A stretch of DNA of 64,000 nt from Lentisphaerae bacterium WC36 (GCA_020683205.1 CP085689.1:2098230-2162229); one strand, 5' to 3'. Shown: positions 11,940-22,868, counted from the stretch's first letter. Numbers and translations: made by a program. Notes: generated by a model from the sequence alone, not told the origin.

Positions 11940-12239
11940 ATGAGTAATAGTTTTCTATACTAAATTGCAAAAATTTGATAATTGATACTAATTTTAATAA
12001 ATTTACCACAAATCTGTAACTTTTTTTCAAATTTTTTACAATTTAGAATAGAATTTTATATTTTTTGAACAATATTTTAGTTTAAGAGTTTGTTTATTAT
12101 AAGAAGTTATTCTTTTATTATAACAAATTTTATGAAGTTAAAAAAAAGGGACCATAACTGACAAAATACACTGAAAGGCATGAAAATGTTTTTCGATATT
12201 TATGTCAAGAAAGTATTAATGTAGCGGAGTTAAGGGAAA
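11940..12239. other. 300-base intergenic region, no gene seen
   Basis: AT-rich spacer between ccsA and the chorismatase-like gene. Only a 13-codon open frame (12180-12221) and a ribosome binding site TTAAGGGAAA directly before the gene at 12240 are visible. I found no convincing hairpin terminator for ccsA and no clear promoter hexamer pair. Confidence 0.5.
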
Positions 12240-13439
12240 ATGAGTTACTTAAAAAGTTTGACTATCAAGAAAATTATCTGTGAAGTTGCAGGTGATTTTA
12301 ATGATGAGGCTAATTATGCAATCGCTAAAGTTGCTAAACTTAGCCAACAATATCCACTTTTATTAAAGTGGGATATTTTTGTAAAAAGCGATTCTGAAGC
12401 AAATTTTGCTGATGAGAAAAAATTGATCCACCAACTTATTAATAATAATAATGATTTAAAAGAACAAGTTTCGCCAGTAATCATTAGTCAGCCGCCTATC
12501 GAAGAAAATGACAATAAAGTTGTTATTGAAGCATGGTTCCTAACTGATATTGACGCAATTACTTACTCTATCAAAAAAATTGATGACACTCGCTACATTG
12601 TTTTAAACGATCAAAGTGAAGATGAACGTATTGTATTTGCAGGTTATTCTGAAACTGAATTTGTTAATAGTAAAACTAATGATTTTATTGAATCATCAAA
12701 AAATGCGTTTAAAAATTTAGTAACAATTCTTAATGCTGAAGGAATGAATTTTTCTGATGTTGTTCGTCAATGGAACTATATTGGTGCAATCTTATATCGT
12801 TCTCAGCAACCTGAAATTGGCTTAGTGCAAAATTATCAATTATTTAATGATATTCGTCAAGATTATTACTCAGCAACAGACTGGAGTAATGGTTACCCTG
12901 CAGCAACAGGTATTGGTATGGATTTTGGTGGTGTTTCTGTTGGTATCGTAGCAGCAAAGAAAATCAAAGGCGCATTACAAACATTCCCTGTTGATAACCC
13001 TTTACAAATAGCAGCCCACGCTTATTCAAAGAAAATGTTGATCGGTGACGCCGAACAAAAAATGACTCCTAAATTTGAACGTGCTAAAAGTTTATTTTCA
13101 AAAAATGATAATAGTAGCATGACTTTTGTTTCAGGAACGGCAGCAATTCGCGGTGAAGAATCTTTAGGCGATGACCCGACAAAGCAAACTGAACTGACAA
13201 TGGAAAATATTGTCTACCTAATATCTCAAGAAAATATTCAAAAATTCACTGGTCGCATTGTAAATTACCAAGACATTTATGGTTGGAGAATTTATGTGAA
13301 AAATTTAACAGAATACCAAGCAATTAAAAATGCCTTCAATAAATTTGATGTCAGCAACAAAATTGATGCAATCTTTGTTATTGCAGACGTCTGCCGCGAT
13401 GAATTACTTGTTGAAATTGAATGTGTTGCTGTAAATTAA
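12240..13439 (+). CDS. Chorismatase-like (FkbO/Hyg5/XanB2 type) RidA-fold protein
   Basis: A 399-aa protein whose second half has the layout of chorismatases: FSDVVRQWNYIGAIL, then YQLFNDIRQDYYSATDW and the signature YPAATGIGM near residues 219-227. The C-terminal portion (MENIVYLISQENIQ, then INYQDIYGWRIYVKN-like text and VEIECVAV at the end) corresponds to the YjgF/RidA-type fold. Enzymes of this family hydrolyse chorismate to pyruvate plus dihydrobenzoate or hydroxybenzoate products. Which product applies cannot be read from the sequence. It stands alone between an AT-rich spacer and a strong terminator, so it is probably monocistronic. pheA, another chorismate consumer, is 24 kb away. Confidence 0.68.
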   Translation: MSYLKSLTIKKIICEVAGDFNDEANYAIAKVAKLSQQYPLLLKWDIFVKSDSEANFADEKKLIHQLINNNNDLKEQVSPVIISQPPIEENDNKVVIEAWFLTDIDAITYSIKKIDDTRYIVLNDQSEDERIVFAGYSETEFVNSKTNDFIESSKNAFKNLVTILNAEGMNFSDVVRQWNYIGAILYRSQQPEIGLVQNYQLFNDIRQDYYSATDWSNGYPAATGIGMDFGGVSVGIVAAKKIKGALQTFPVDNPLQIAAHAYSKKMLIGDAEQKMTPKFERAKSLFSKNDNSSMTFVSGTAAIRGEESLGDDPTKQTELTMENIVYLISQENIQKFTGRIVNYQDIYGWRIYVKNLTEYQAIKNAFNKFDVSNKIDAIFVIADVCRDELLVEIECVAVN

Positions 13440-13460
13440 AAATTTACCAAGCAACATTAA

Positions 13461-13497
13461 AAAAAGCATACAAATACAGTTTGTATGCTTTTTTTAT
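13461..13497. terminator. Rho-independent terminator after the chorismatase-like gene
   Basis: Perfect 11-bp stem AAGCATACAAA (13464-13474) / TTTGTATGCTT (13480-13490), loop TACAG, followed by a T-run and preceded by an A-run, so it could act in both directions. It lies 24 bases after the stop codon of the plus-strand gene. Confidence 0.9.
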
Positions 13498-13672
13498 TTT
13501 AAGGGGATAGCTTTTATTGTATTTTGGCATAAAATAGCTTATATTAAAATAAGCTAATTATAAAAATAGCTTTGGGGGATCACTAAATAGAATTTTTTAA
13601 AAATTAATTTTAAACATAAATAATTACTATAGTATCAGCGACTAGTTTAGGAATTTAAAGATAAATATTTAT

Positions 13673-15856
13673 ATGAACAATTCAATTAAAAAAATTAATT
13701 ACAAACTGCGAGTTATAGATGTTATTAATATTCTATTAACGAGTGCTTGCTTTGGTTTTATTATTCAAAATTTCTTCGTAATAATATTAACTCATTATAG
13801 TCAAAAAATTGATTTTATAGCTATGACTGTTATATACTCATTATTTTCTTTCATATGCGGCATGGTGGCAATGCGCACCACGAGAATAGATTCTCAAAGG
13901 TTATCTTTTTTAGCAAATTCTACAGTATTTACGGCATCTTTAAGCTTAATTTTAATTCAAGACTTACAATTAACGTTACTATTTCGTAACCATAGCTTAA
14001 CTGAAATTCAAGTCAAAACACTGCTGTTTTTAAGCTTCACTTTACTTTTCACTTTAAATGGTGCATTTTTAAATTTGTGGCTTCGAAAAAATAAAAGTTA
14101 CTACCGCCGTGGGACATTATTAACATTCTGTAGTGGAATGCTTTTTGGTATGGTCATCGGACAAATTATTACTCTATATTCAAAATTTTATATTTTATTA
14201 ATTTTAATTTTCCCTATTGCAATAATTTTAAGTTTATTTTATTGCAAAAAACTTTACGCAAGGATTATACAGGGAGTTTTTCTACTACTATTTTTAGTCT
14301 TGATGTCATTTGTGTTATATAGCTTTAACAAGCTACAAATTATTAATAACCCAAACCCGAAGACAGCATTGAATTTTTCTCTAGCAATAAAAGGCTTACC
14401 TCCAAAACATCAATATGGGTTACGTGGTTTGTGGTCCATTTATGAAAAAACTTCCGATGGGGAAAAAGTTAAAAAAGAAAAAAACATTCTCCTCAATGGA
14501 AAATTTAACCAAAGTAGTTTTAGACAATTTCAAACAATTATGGTACCATTAGTAGCTCTTTTAATTCATGATAATGAAAAACAAAAAGTTCTTTACTACT
14601 CTGGCTGTGATTGGGTTGATAAATTATTTTATTTATATGGAGTAAAAGAATGTTTAGTATTGAAACCTGATAAGGTCTTTGCTCATACGTCATACTACGA
14701 AGAACTTCCAAAGAATGCCAAATTATTTTTTAGCAATGGCAATATTTTTAATTTACGTGAAAACGGTTTTAATACAGTCATTTATTCACTAAGCAATAAT
14801 AATAGTGATTTAAACTCTTTTGAACCAATTGAACTCCTTAAACGTTGTAATGATGATAAATTTCTTGCTGATGACGGAGTTTTAATGTTTAAATTTGCAT
14901 CAGAGGGAAAAAATTATCATAAATTACATAAAAAAATTCTTAAATACATTAATGATTTACAATTAACAAATTATAAAAACTTAATAACGTTTAATATTGA
15001 TAATAATTACTATGCCATGATTCTTTGCAAAAAAGATATTAAAAACTTACCTCAAAGCACGGCCCAACTTGATAGTTTATTGTCAGAAAAAGTTGATGAA
15101 GGTCGCTCAATTCCTCTTGCAGGATTGTATGCTTTTTTATTAAAAGATTCATTTAAAGTAACACCGTTAAATATTAAAATAGCTAAAAATAATGCAGTAT
15201 TACCAAAAAAATCTAAATTATTCTCCAATGGAATTCAAAACAAGATTTTTACCGATAATTTTCTCAATGCTTTAAACCTTAGAAAAATAAAGGTTAAATT
15301 TGAATTTATTCTTCTATCACTAATAGCAATATATCTTATAAACAAGGCTTTTTTCAAACGTTCATTTTATCGTTTGCGCCGCTTTAGGTGTTTGGATTTA
15401 GGGACTTTTCATAGCACCGTATTTTTTACAGTTATTGCTTCAACATTATTTTTTACGAATAGCATATTTTTCTCAATTAACCAATTCATTATCATGCTAC
15501 TTTTTGGAATTATTTTTTCTTTACTAGGAAGATCTTCACCAACTAAGTTTTATGCACTATTGAGTATTTTAATTTTATGCTTTATCCCATTTATTTTTCA
15601 TGCTTATGCTACATTTATAAATAGTATCTGCATGGTATTTTTGGGATTAACATATCGTCGTTTGTTATTAGACTATTTCCGTGGACATGGTTGTTTTAAT
15701 AATATTTTAAGCTATTTTATTGGACTAATAATTGGAACATTGCTAGTTTTTGCAGTAATTTTAAGTCAAACATGTTATTTATATTTAATAATAATCATGT
15801 TTTTAACTTATAACAATGAATTTATGCAAACTTTTAGTGGCGAGCATCATCGCTAA
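13673..15856 (+). CDS. Membrane protein with degenerate spermidine-synthase-like domain
   Basis: A 727-aa protein with three parts: about six to seven N-terminal helices (residues 15-225), a soluble central region (about 230-520), and a second cluster of helices (about 540-720). This resembles the fused MFS/spermidine-synthase-like membrane proteins common in PVC and delta-proteobacterial genomes. In the soluble part, KVLYYSGCDWVDKLFYLYGV followed by CLVLKPD sits where an active enzyme would have a Gly-rich GGGDGG loop and an acidic E-x-D. Both are lost, so catalysis is doubtful. It is first in a run with the SurA-like, YfhO-like and GT2 genes, which suggests an envelope role. The family call is moderate. 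Confidence 0.55.
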   Translation: MNNSIKKINYKLRVIDVINILLTSACFGFIIQNFFVIILTHYSQKIDFIAMTVIYSLFSFICGMVAMRTTRIDSQRLSFLANSTVFTASLSLILIQDLQLTLLFRNHSLTEIQVKTLLFLSFTLLFTLNGAFLNLWLRKNKSYYRRGTLLTFCSGMLFGMVIGQIITLYSKFYILLILIFPIAIILSLFYCKKLYARIIQGVFLLLFLVLMSFVLYSFNKLQIINNPNPKTALNFSLAIKGLPPKHQYGLRGLWSIYEKTSDGEKVKKEKNILLNGKFNQSSFRQFQTIMVPLVALLIHDNEKQKVLYYSGCDWVDKLFYLYGVKECLVLKPDKVFAHTSYYEELPKNAKLFFSNGNIFNLRENGFNTVIYSLSNNNSDLNSFEPIELLKRCNDDKFLADDGVLMFKFASEGKNYHKLHKKILKYINDLQLTNYKNLITFNIDNNYYAMILCKKDIKNLPQSTAQLDSLLSEKVDEGRSIPLAGLYAFLLKDSFKVTPLNIKIAKNNAVLPKKSKLFSNGIQNKIFTDNFLNALNLRKIKVKFEFILLSLIAIYLINKAFFKRSFYRLRRFRCLDLGTFHSTVFFTVIASTLFFTNSIFFSINQFIIMLLFGIIFSLLGRSSPTKFYALLSILILCFIPFIFHAYATFINSICMVFLGLTYRRLLLDYFRGHGCFNNILSYFIGLIIGTLLVFAVILSQTCYLYLIIIMFLTYNNEFMQTFSGEHHR

Positions 15857-15957
15857 GCATTGTCATAATTTACAACTAAGGACTTTAAAGAATAATTTTT
15901 GAGGATGTGCAGGATACAAGCATCTCTTAAATCAAGATTTAAGATAAGGAAAATATA

Positions 15958-17205
15958 ATGTTTTTAAAAAGATATCACAATATTAAACTGTTCATATTTG
16001 CGATAGCAACTACAGCTATAAGCTTAAACAGTTTTGCAATAGAGAAAATCGACTTTGCGCCAACTTCCAAGGAAGCACGCGATGCTGTAAAAAAGTTTAT
16101 AAATGCAGAAAATGGAAATGTTTTAGAACCCAAAAAATCAGAAGCTTTAAAAACAAAAAAAGAAAATATCATTTTACAGGATCATATTGTAGTAACAGTA
16201 AATGGTGAACCTATTTCATTACTTGATGTTTCATCTTTATCATTTTCTCAAGAACGTGCGCTTCATCAACAAGTAAAAGACCCAAAACAAATTTTAGCAT
16301 TAACTAAACAAATTAGACTTAGCGCACTAAATCATTTAATTGAACGCAAATTAATCATACAAGATTATCACGATGATCCTTTTGATATTGACAATCAATA
16401 CATAGAATCAGAAGTAGATCGTTTGGCTGAACTAGCTAAAATAACCAATAGATTAGAGCTCAAAAATGAGATGACTAAAGCAAAAAAAGATGTCAATTAC
16501 CTTCATAATAAAGCAAAAAATAATGTGATTTATCAAATGATGGTTTCATCCTATTTTTATAGAGAAGGTCAAGTCACACCAAAAGAAGTTTATGAATATT
16601 ACAAAAAAAATATCAAAATTTTTCAACAGCAAAAAATGTATCTCTTTTCAACACTTTTCATAAGGAAAGATACTGATAAATTTGACGAAAAAGTGGCTAC
16701 TATTAGTGAAGATTTAAAAAAACATAATAAAGAAATTTTTAATTCTCTGCAAGAAATTTATAACCCAGATATTAAGCAGAGCAGTTCATGGTTTGCGCAA
16801 AAAAAATTACGTAAAGAGTTTATCGAACCACTTTCTAAAATAATAAAAGGACAAATTTCAAAGCCTATAAAGATTAAGGAAGGCGTTGTATTTTTACTAG
16901 TTGAAGATGTAAAACCTGCGAAAATTAAAAGTGTCACAGAAGTTTACAGTCAAATTAAAAATATTATTGAGGACAAAAAGCATAGGGAAATTTATGACAA
17001 AAAAGTTAAAGAATTAAAAACAAAAGCAATCATCACCTATGAGTTTAATTACGCACCAAAAAATGCGGCTCAGCGACAACAAGAAAAACAAAACAAAGCT
17101 GAGCAAAAAAATAAAATTGTGACAAAACAAAAAGAGCCTTCTAAAGAAAAAAATAAACCAACTTCAAAACAAAAAGAAGTTGAGGTAACTAAAGAACAAA
17201 AATAA
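15958..17205 (+). CDS. SurA-like periplasmic peptidyl-prolyl isomerase
   Basis: A 415-aa exported protein. The signal peptide is MFLKRYHNIKLFIFAIATTA followed by ISLNSFA, cleavage after about residue 27. Residues 75-190 form a SurA N-like chaperone module (IVVTVNGEPISLLDV, then LNHLIERKLIIQD). A parvulin (PpiC) module follows at about 225-345, with LFSTLFIRKD and ISKPIKIKEGVVFLLVEDVKP. The tail from about 365 is a Lys/Gln/Glu-rich low-complexity segment. SurA-type proteins escort outer-membrane proteins through the periplasm, in keeping with a Gram-negative envelope. The ATG follows AAGGAAAATATA. The YfhO-like gene starts 9 bases after the stop. Confidence 0.85.
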   Translation: MFLKRYHNIKLFIFAIATTAISLNSFAIEKIDFAPTSKEARDAVKKFINAENGNVLEPKKSEALKTKKENIILQDHIVVTVNGEPISLLDVSSLSFSQERALHQQVKDPKQILALTKQIRLSALNHLIERKLIIQDYHDDPFDIDNQYIESEVDRLAELAKITNRLELKNEMTKAKKDVNYLHNKAKNNVIYQMMVSSYFYREGQVTPKEVYEYYKKNIKIFQQQKMYLFSTLFIRKDTDKFDEKVATISEDLKKHNKEIFNSLQEIYNPDIKQSSSWFAQKKLRKEFIEPLSKIIKGQISKPIKIKEGVVFLLVEDVKPAKIKSVTEVYSQIKNIIEDKKHREIYDKKVKELKTKAIITYEFNYAPKNAAQRQQEKQNKAEQKNKIVTKQKEPSKEKNKPTSKQKEVEVTKEQK

Positions 17206-17214
17206 TTTCTTCAA

Positions 17215-19701
17215 ATGAAAAAGTTTCTTAAAGCCCCAAATACAATCGCCTATACTATATTTTTTGTTGTAGCTATATTCTTTTTAGCTCCAGCAATATT
17301 TTATGGGCAACTATTTTATGGTTTTGATATTTTGTACAGCACTGCACCTTGGAGTGAATTAATTTCTAAAGAGATTATTGCAGCAAATCGTTTAGTTAGT
17401 GACCCTATCGACGGGCTTTATCCAGGTCACTATTACTTAAATTATTTATATATTCAACAGCAATTAACTGAATATAATCATTTACCGCACTGGTATGATA
17501 ATAGTTTTGGCGGTTTTCCATTTGGATATTGCTATAGTTATCCACTAATGTTTTTGTTAAAATACATTTCAATCACAACTTTACATACAGCCAATATTTT
17601 TACCTGTATGGTTATTTGTGCTATTGGCATGTATCACTATGTTAAGGTGTTAAAGGTTCAACACCATGTGGCAGTATTTGCAGGCGTTGCATGGATGTTA
17701 AGCGGCTATAACTTAGTGTGGTTAGAATTTGAAATTGTCCTTTTTACAGCGGCATCATTACCATTAATTTTATACTCCTATCATCGTGGTAAACAACAAC
17801 AAAAATTTAGTTTAAGCTTATTATTATTAATATTTTTTGCGGTTGGCTTATCATTTGCAGGCAGCTATGGGCATCTATTACTTTATCAATATTTATTTAT
17901 CTTTATTTATATTTTAACCGATATAATTAAAGATTATAAAAAATTTAAAGATTATTTAAAAAGCTATATTTTTACAGGAAGTTATTTTTTAATAAGTAGC
18001 ATTAGCGCATTACCATTTATTGTCAGCCATCTTAAAATTTTGGAATACGCTCAACGTCAACAATACAATTTCAAAGATCTGTTCAAATTCACAGGACAAT
18101 TATATCCATCATGGTTAATAAGTCTATTAACCCCAGATGCGTATGGATCCCCTGCCCTTGGCGCGTTTCAAATACCAGCGTTACCGACTCAAGATTACAA
18201 TAATTATTGTGAATTAACAATTTACGGAGGAATAGCCGTATTGTTTTTTGCAATATTTGTGATTTTACACTTAAAGAAAAATAAAGCTATATTTTTTATT
18301 GTTACACTAATAGCAACCTTACTTATGGCTGGTGGAAGCGGACTATATTATCCATTGACAGAATTAATTAGTGCCTTAAAATTCTCTGCACCATTACGAA
18401 TTTTATACATTAGTAGCTTTTGTTTAACAATGTGTGCTGTTTTTGGATTAGATAGTTTTTCAAGAATTGCCAAAATTGTTAATAGGAATAAAAACAAATA
18501 CAATAAACAATACAAAAACTTGATGCTGTTTACATTAATCTGGGGTGGCCTTTTAATTTTAACAATTTTTTTAATAAAGAGTGATTATGGCTACAAATTT
18601 CGTTTTGGTGATAATTTTCAGCAACAACAAAATTTTCTAGAAAAACATAAATACTTAATTTACTATAAGAGTTTAATTTTATTGGTTTTAACATTAATTT
18701 TAAGCTTAATAATTATTAACCAAAGACGTTTTGTAAATACTGCATTGTGTGTGATCATCGCTTTATTGGGTTATGATTTGTATGTTTTTGGCCGCACTTT
18801 TAATCCATTAAGTTTTAAAAATATGACGTATGAAAAAACTCCTGCTATCGAATTTCTTTTGAAGCAACAAAAAATTGATAAAAACCACAATAATCCCTTT
18901 AGAGTGGCAACTTTTACAAATCATTTGCCCAATTACTTGGCTGCGTTTAATATTCAATCATTAACAGGATATTCATCATTTTATAGCCGCAGTATTGGCG
19001 ATTATCTTTTTTTAATGGACAACAATCAACTTCCTTTTGCAAAGCAAAATCACCCTCGCTGGCAAATGTTAAATTCCATAAATCTAAAATTATGTGCCCT
19101 AGCAAACATTAAGTATGTCGTTCGCCCTAAGGAAGAACAAAAAATAAACAATGAATCTTTGCCACTAGTTTTTGACGGAGAAGTAAAAATTTATCAAAAT
19201 AAATTATCTTTAGAGCGTGCATTTTTTGTTCCAAATATAATTGCAGCCCAAAATAAAACACAGCTTTACAATGTACTATTGAATGCACCTTTAGAAGTTT
19301 TAAAACAAAATGTATTTGGGGTTATTATCAATAGACAAGTAAATTCGCAACAAAACATAGCTCCAGTAGAAATATCATTTGAGCAGTTAAATTCTGACAA
19401 TATTTCTCTTGAACTAAATGCTCCCTGTGCAGGAGGAGTTATTATTAGTAACACCTTTGATGTAAACTGGCAGTATAAAATTAATAATTCACAGTGGCAG
19501 TCTGTCAAAAAAGTTAATGGTTTTATGCAACTAATTGAAGTAAAAAAGGGAAAACAAAAAATCTATTTACGATATTTTGATAAAAATTTAACGATTGCAA
19601 TGATAATTAATAAAATAGCTTGGATAAGTTTTCTAATCATGCTATTGTTATTGACGTTGTTAAAAGTTATCACATTAAATAAAGAGCGTAAAAATGATTA
19701 A
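17215..19701 (+). CDS. YfhO-family polytopic membrane protein
   Basis: An 828-aa protein with a dozen or more membrane helices in residues 10-530, a C-terminal soluble beta-rich region (about 560-790) and a last helix (about 800-820). The start (helix, then YGQLFYGFDILYSTAPW) and the WYDNSFGGFPFGYCYSYP segment match the YfhO family. These proteins are GT-C-like and are linked in Firmicutes to glycosylation of teichoic acids or other surface polymers. Its stop overlaps the start of a GT2 gene by 8 bases. A polyprenyl-phosphate sugar synthase made by that gene could feed this membrane glycosyltransferase; this is inference from context. Confidence 0.82.
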   Translation: MKKFLKAPNTIAYTIFFVVAIFFLAPAIFYGQLFYGFDILYSTAPWSELISKEIIAANRLVSDPIDGLYPGHYYLNYLYIQQQLTEYNHLPHWYDNSFGGFPFGYCYSYPLMFLLKYISITTLHTANIFTCMVICAIGMYHYVKVLKVQHHVAVFAGVAWMLSGYNLVWLEFEIVLFTAASLPLILYSYHRGKQQQKFSLSLLLLIFFAVGLSFAGSYGHLLLYQYLFIFIYILTDIIKDYKKFKDYLKSYIFTGSYFLISSISALPFIVSHLKILEYAQRQQYNFKDLFKFTGQLYPSWLISLLTPDAYGSPALGAFQIPALPTQDYNNYCELTIYGGIAVLFFAIFVILHLKKNKAIFFIVTLIATLLMAGGSGLYYPLTELISALKFSAPLRILYISSFCLTMCAVFGLDSFSRIAKIVNRNKNKYNKQYKNLMLFTLIWGGLLILTIFLIKSDYGYKFRFGDNFQQQQNFLEKHKYLIYYKSLILLVLTLILSLIIINQRRFVNTALCVIIALLGYDLYVFGRTFNPLSFKNMTYEKTPAIEFLLKQQKIDKNHNNPFRVATFTNHLPNYLAAFNIQSLTGYSSFYSRSIGDYLFLMDNNQLPFAKQNHPRWQMLNSINLKLCALANIKYVVRPKEEQKINNESLPLVFDGEVKIYQNKLSLERAFFVPNIIAAQNKTQLYNVLLNAPLEVLKQNVFGVIINRQVNSQQNIAPVEISFEQLNSDNISLELNAPCAGGVIISNTFDVNWQYKINNSQWQSVKKVNGFMQLIEVKKGKQKIYLRYFDKNLTIAMIINKIAWISFLIMLLLLTLLKVITLNKERKND

Positions 19702-20473
19702 TGATAAAAAAGTTGTAGTTGTAATGCCTGCATACAATGCGGAGAAGACCTTAATAAAGACCTATAATGAGGTTATGGAGCAAAAAGTTGTCGATTTAGT
19801 AATAATTGTTGATGACAATAGCAACGATCATACCTATGAAATTGCTCAAAAGTTACAAAATGTTATTACTTACAAAACTAAACACAACCGTGGCTACGGT
19901 GGAAATCAAAAAGAATGTTATCGCTTAGCACTGGAGAATGAAGCTGATATTGTTATTATGGTTCATCCTGACTATCAGTATACTCCTAAATTAATTATGC
20001 CTATGGCATCATTAATTGCAAATGATCTATATAAATGTGTACTCGGATCAAGAATTTTAGGAGGTTACGCACTGCGTGGCGGAATGCCAATATATAAATA
20101 TATTTTTAATCGTTTACTAACAATGGTTCAAAATATATTTTTAAAAGCAAAATTATCAGAATATCACACTGGGTATCGTGCTTTTTCACGTGAGTTATTA
20201 GAAAATCTAGACTTAGAGTTAAATTCAGATGATTTTGTTTTTGATAATCAAATGTTGGCACAAATTATTTGGACGGGAACAACAGTAGCCGAGGTAAGTT
20301 GTCCTACAAAATATTTCCCTGAAGCATCAAGTATTAATTTCATTAGAAGCAGTCAATATGGTGTAGGATGCTTGCTTACTTCCCTTGAATTCTTCTTTAG
20401 CAAAATATTGAAAAAATCCCGCCGTTTTTCAAGCTCAAAACGTAATATTTTCAGTTCAGAGTATGACGTTTAA
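19694..20473 (+). CDS. GT2 glycosyltransferase, DPM1-like
   Basis: A 259-aa GT-A fold enzyme. It starts with KVVVVMPAYNAEKTL, has the nucleotide-binding VIIVDDNSNDHT near residues 37-48, and HPDYQYTP in place of the usual D-x-D segment, then LGSRILGGYALRGGMP and a SEYHTGYRAFSRELL acceptor region. Such enzymes usually make polyprenyl-phosphate sugars. No C-terminal membrane helices are seen. It overlaps the YfhO-like gene by 8 bases and is followed by a hairpin terminator, so it closes this operon. Confidence 0.88.
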   Translation: MINDKKVVVVMPAYNAEKTLIKTYNEVMEQKVVDLVIIVDDNSNDHTYEIAQKLQNVITYKTKHNRGYGGNQKECYRLALENEADIVIMVHPDYQYTPKLIMPMASLIANDLYKCVLGSRILGGYALRGGMPIYKYIFNRLLTMVQNIFLKAKLSEYHTGYRAFSRELLENLDLELNSDDFVFDNQMLAQIIWTGTTVAEVSCPTKYFPEASSINFIRSSQYGVGCLLTSLEFFFSKILKKSRRFSSSKRNIFSSEYDV

Positions 20474-20484
20474 CTGGATTAAAT

Positions 20485-20513
20485 AATACCTGTGGTATTT
20501 TTATATTTTTTTT
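20485..20513 (+). terminator. Terminator after the GT2 gene
   Basis: Short stem AATACC (20485-20490) / GGTATT (20494-20499), loop TGT, followed by TTTATATTTTTTTT. It lies 12 bases after the GT2 stop codon. The stem is short but the T-run is long. Confidence 0.55.
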
Positions 20514-20686
20514 GTATTTTGGTAAGAACTTAATATCAAACAATATACAAAATGATGCATTAAGCAATAATTAATAGAAAATTCAGTCAATATCAATAAA
20601 AACTAATAAAATTTAGCATATATTAACATATATTGACATTTTTTAAAAAAAAATTGAATTTTTTACTATTTTTTATAAAAAAAAAG

Positions 20687-20715
20687 TTGCAATTCACTTG
20701 ACGGGTAGCTATAAT
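20687..20715 (+). promoter_or_regulatory. Housekeeping-type promoter of the prepilin gene
   Basis: TTGCAA (20687-20692), 17-base spacer, perfect TATAAT (20710-20715). Transcription should begin near 20722, giving a leader of about 60 bases that ends in AAGGAG 8 bases before the ATG at 20781. Long A/T tracts just upstream (20640-20685) could serve as UP-element-like sequence. Confidence 0.75.
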
Positions 20716-20780
20716 AAATTTATTAAGGAAGCTAAAGGTTTATTAAGTTAAACAAATTAAATTTTTAAGGAGTATTAAAA

Positions 20781-21572
20781 ATGAAATTCAAAAACCGTGA
20801 GTTTACTCTTATTGAGTTACTTGTTGTTGTAGCAATTATTGCTATCTTAGCTGGTATGTTATTACCTGCATTAGGTGCTGCTCGTGAAAAAGCACGTCAA
20901 ATCTCTTGTGCAAGTAACTTAAAACAAGTTGGTACTGGTTTCAGTATGTTCACATTAGAAAATGATGACAAATTACCACGTACTACTGACCCTAATGGTG
21001 CAAATGGTGCTGGTGATGATGATCCTGCAACATACTTAGACAATAAATATGGTGCACCAGAAATTGACAATCCTTCAGGTTATTATGCTAACGGCTTAGC
21101 TGGTACTGCTGCTGCTAACTTCGAAGAATTACGTCGTAGTGGAGTATTAAAAGATGCTAAAGTTTTCAGATGTCCTTCGAGTGCAGATACTGCTGGTTCT
21201 GCTGAAATATCTTTAAACTCTGCAAACTGTTCTTATGGCTATGCTTTTGGTATGACTGCTGGTTCAAGCTCAATCATGGGTATGCCTGATTCAGGTGTTA
21301 CTGCTGATGCTTCTTTACAAGTTTATGGTCAAGGTAACCAAGCAACTAATAACCATGAAAGCTATGGTAACGTATTATACCTAGATACACACGTATCTGG
21401 AGCTAAAGGTCCTAAATGGGCAAAACAAAGTGGTTACTGGACAAATGTTGACGGTAATGCAGATGGCGATGTAACTCCTGTAAGATTACTAGCTGCTGTT
21501 AATGGTGGTTCACCTGCTGAGTTCCAATTAGGTGCGGGTTCTGCTACAGTTCCTGGAGCTACTGCACAGTAA
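20781..21572 (+). CDS. Type II secretion/pilin-like protein with prepilin N-terminus
   Basis: A 263-aa protein. Residues 8-35 are the class III prepilin signature ([18 protein letters not shown], then [15 protein letters not shown]), followed by [17 protein letters not shown], as in the pilin-like proteins abundant in Lentisphaerota and Planctomycetota. The remainder is a Gly/Ala/Asn-rich soluble domain with few Cys (CASN, CPSS, NCSYG). The residue before the Phe is Glu rather than the Gly usual for prepilin peptidase. Codons are unusually uniform (GGT, GCT, TTA, CGT), unlike neighbouring genes, and it has its own promoter, a strong ribosome binding site and a terminator. All of this points to high expression. 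It may be a major surface pseudopilin or pilus subunit. Confidence 0.88.
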   Translation: MKFKNREFTLIELLVVVAIIAILAGMLLPALGAAREKARQISCASNLKQVGTGFSMFTLENDDKLPRTTDPNGANGAGDDDPATYLDNKYGAPEIDNPSGYYANGLAGTAAANFEELRRSGVLKDAKVFRCPSSADTAGSAEISLNSANCSYGYAFGMTAGSSSIMGMPDSGVTADASLQVYGQGNQATNNHESYGNVLYLDTHVSGAKGPKWAKQSGYWTNVDGNADGDVTPVRLLAAVNGGSPAEFQLGAGSATVPGATAQ

Positions 21573-21600
21573 ATTGAATATTTTTATTTAATTACGCATA

Positions 21601-21634
21601 AAAAAGCAACGATTTTATATCGTTGCTTTTTTTA
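21601..21634. terminator. Strong terminator after the prepilin gene
   Basis: Perfect 13-bp stem AAAAAGCAACGAT (21601-21613) / ATCGTTGCTTTTT (21619-21631), loop TTTAT, T-run after it. The A-run on the left makes it potentially bidirectional, so it could also stop the convergent tgt transcript. Confidence 0.92.
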
Positions 21635-21727
21635 ATGCTTATATAAAACAAAGTAAAAAAACTTGACTACACTGATAACATGCAATCAAGTTTAAAATTT
21701 TTATATAACTATTTTTAAAAATTAGAT

Positions 21728-22840
<1,113 letters not shown>

Positions 22841-22868
22841 CTAATTTATTTATATATTAATTTTTTTA

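Noticed and set aside
13524..13538. Sigma-54-like TTGGCAT..GC before the 13673 gene
   Set aside because: GG and GC are 9 bases apart rather than 10 and the -12 element is poor.
20698..20715. TTGACG just upstream of TATAAT as the prepilin -35 box
   Set aside because: Only 6 bases separate it from the -10; TTGCAA at 20687 has the correct 17-base spacing.
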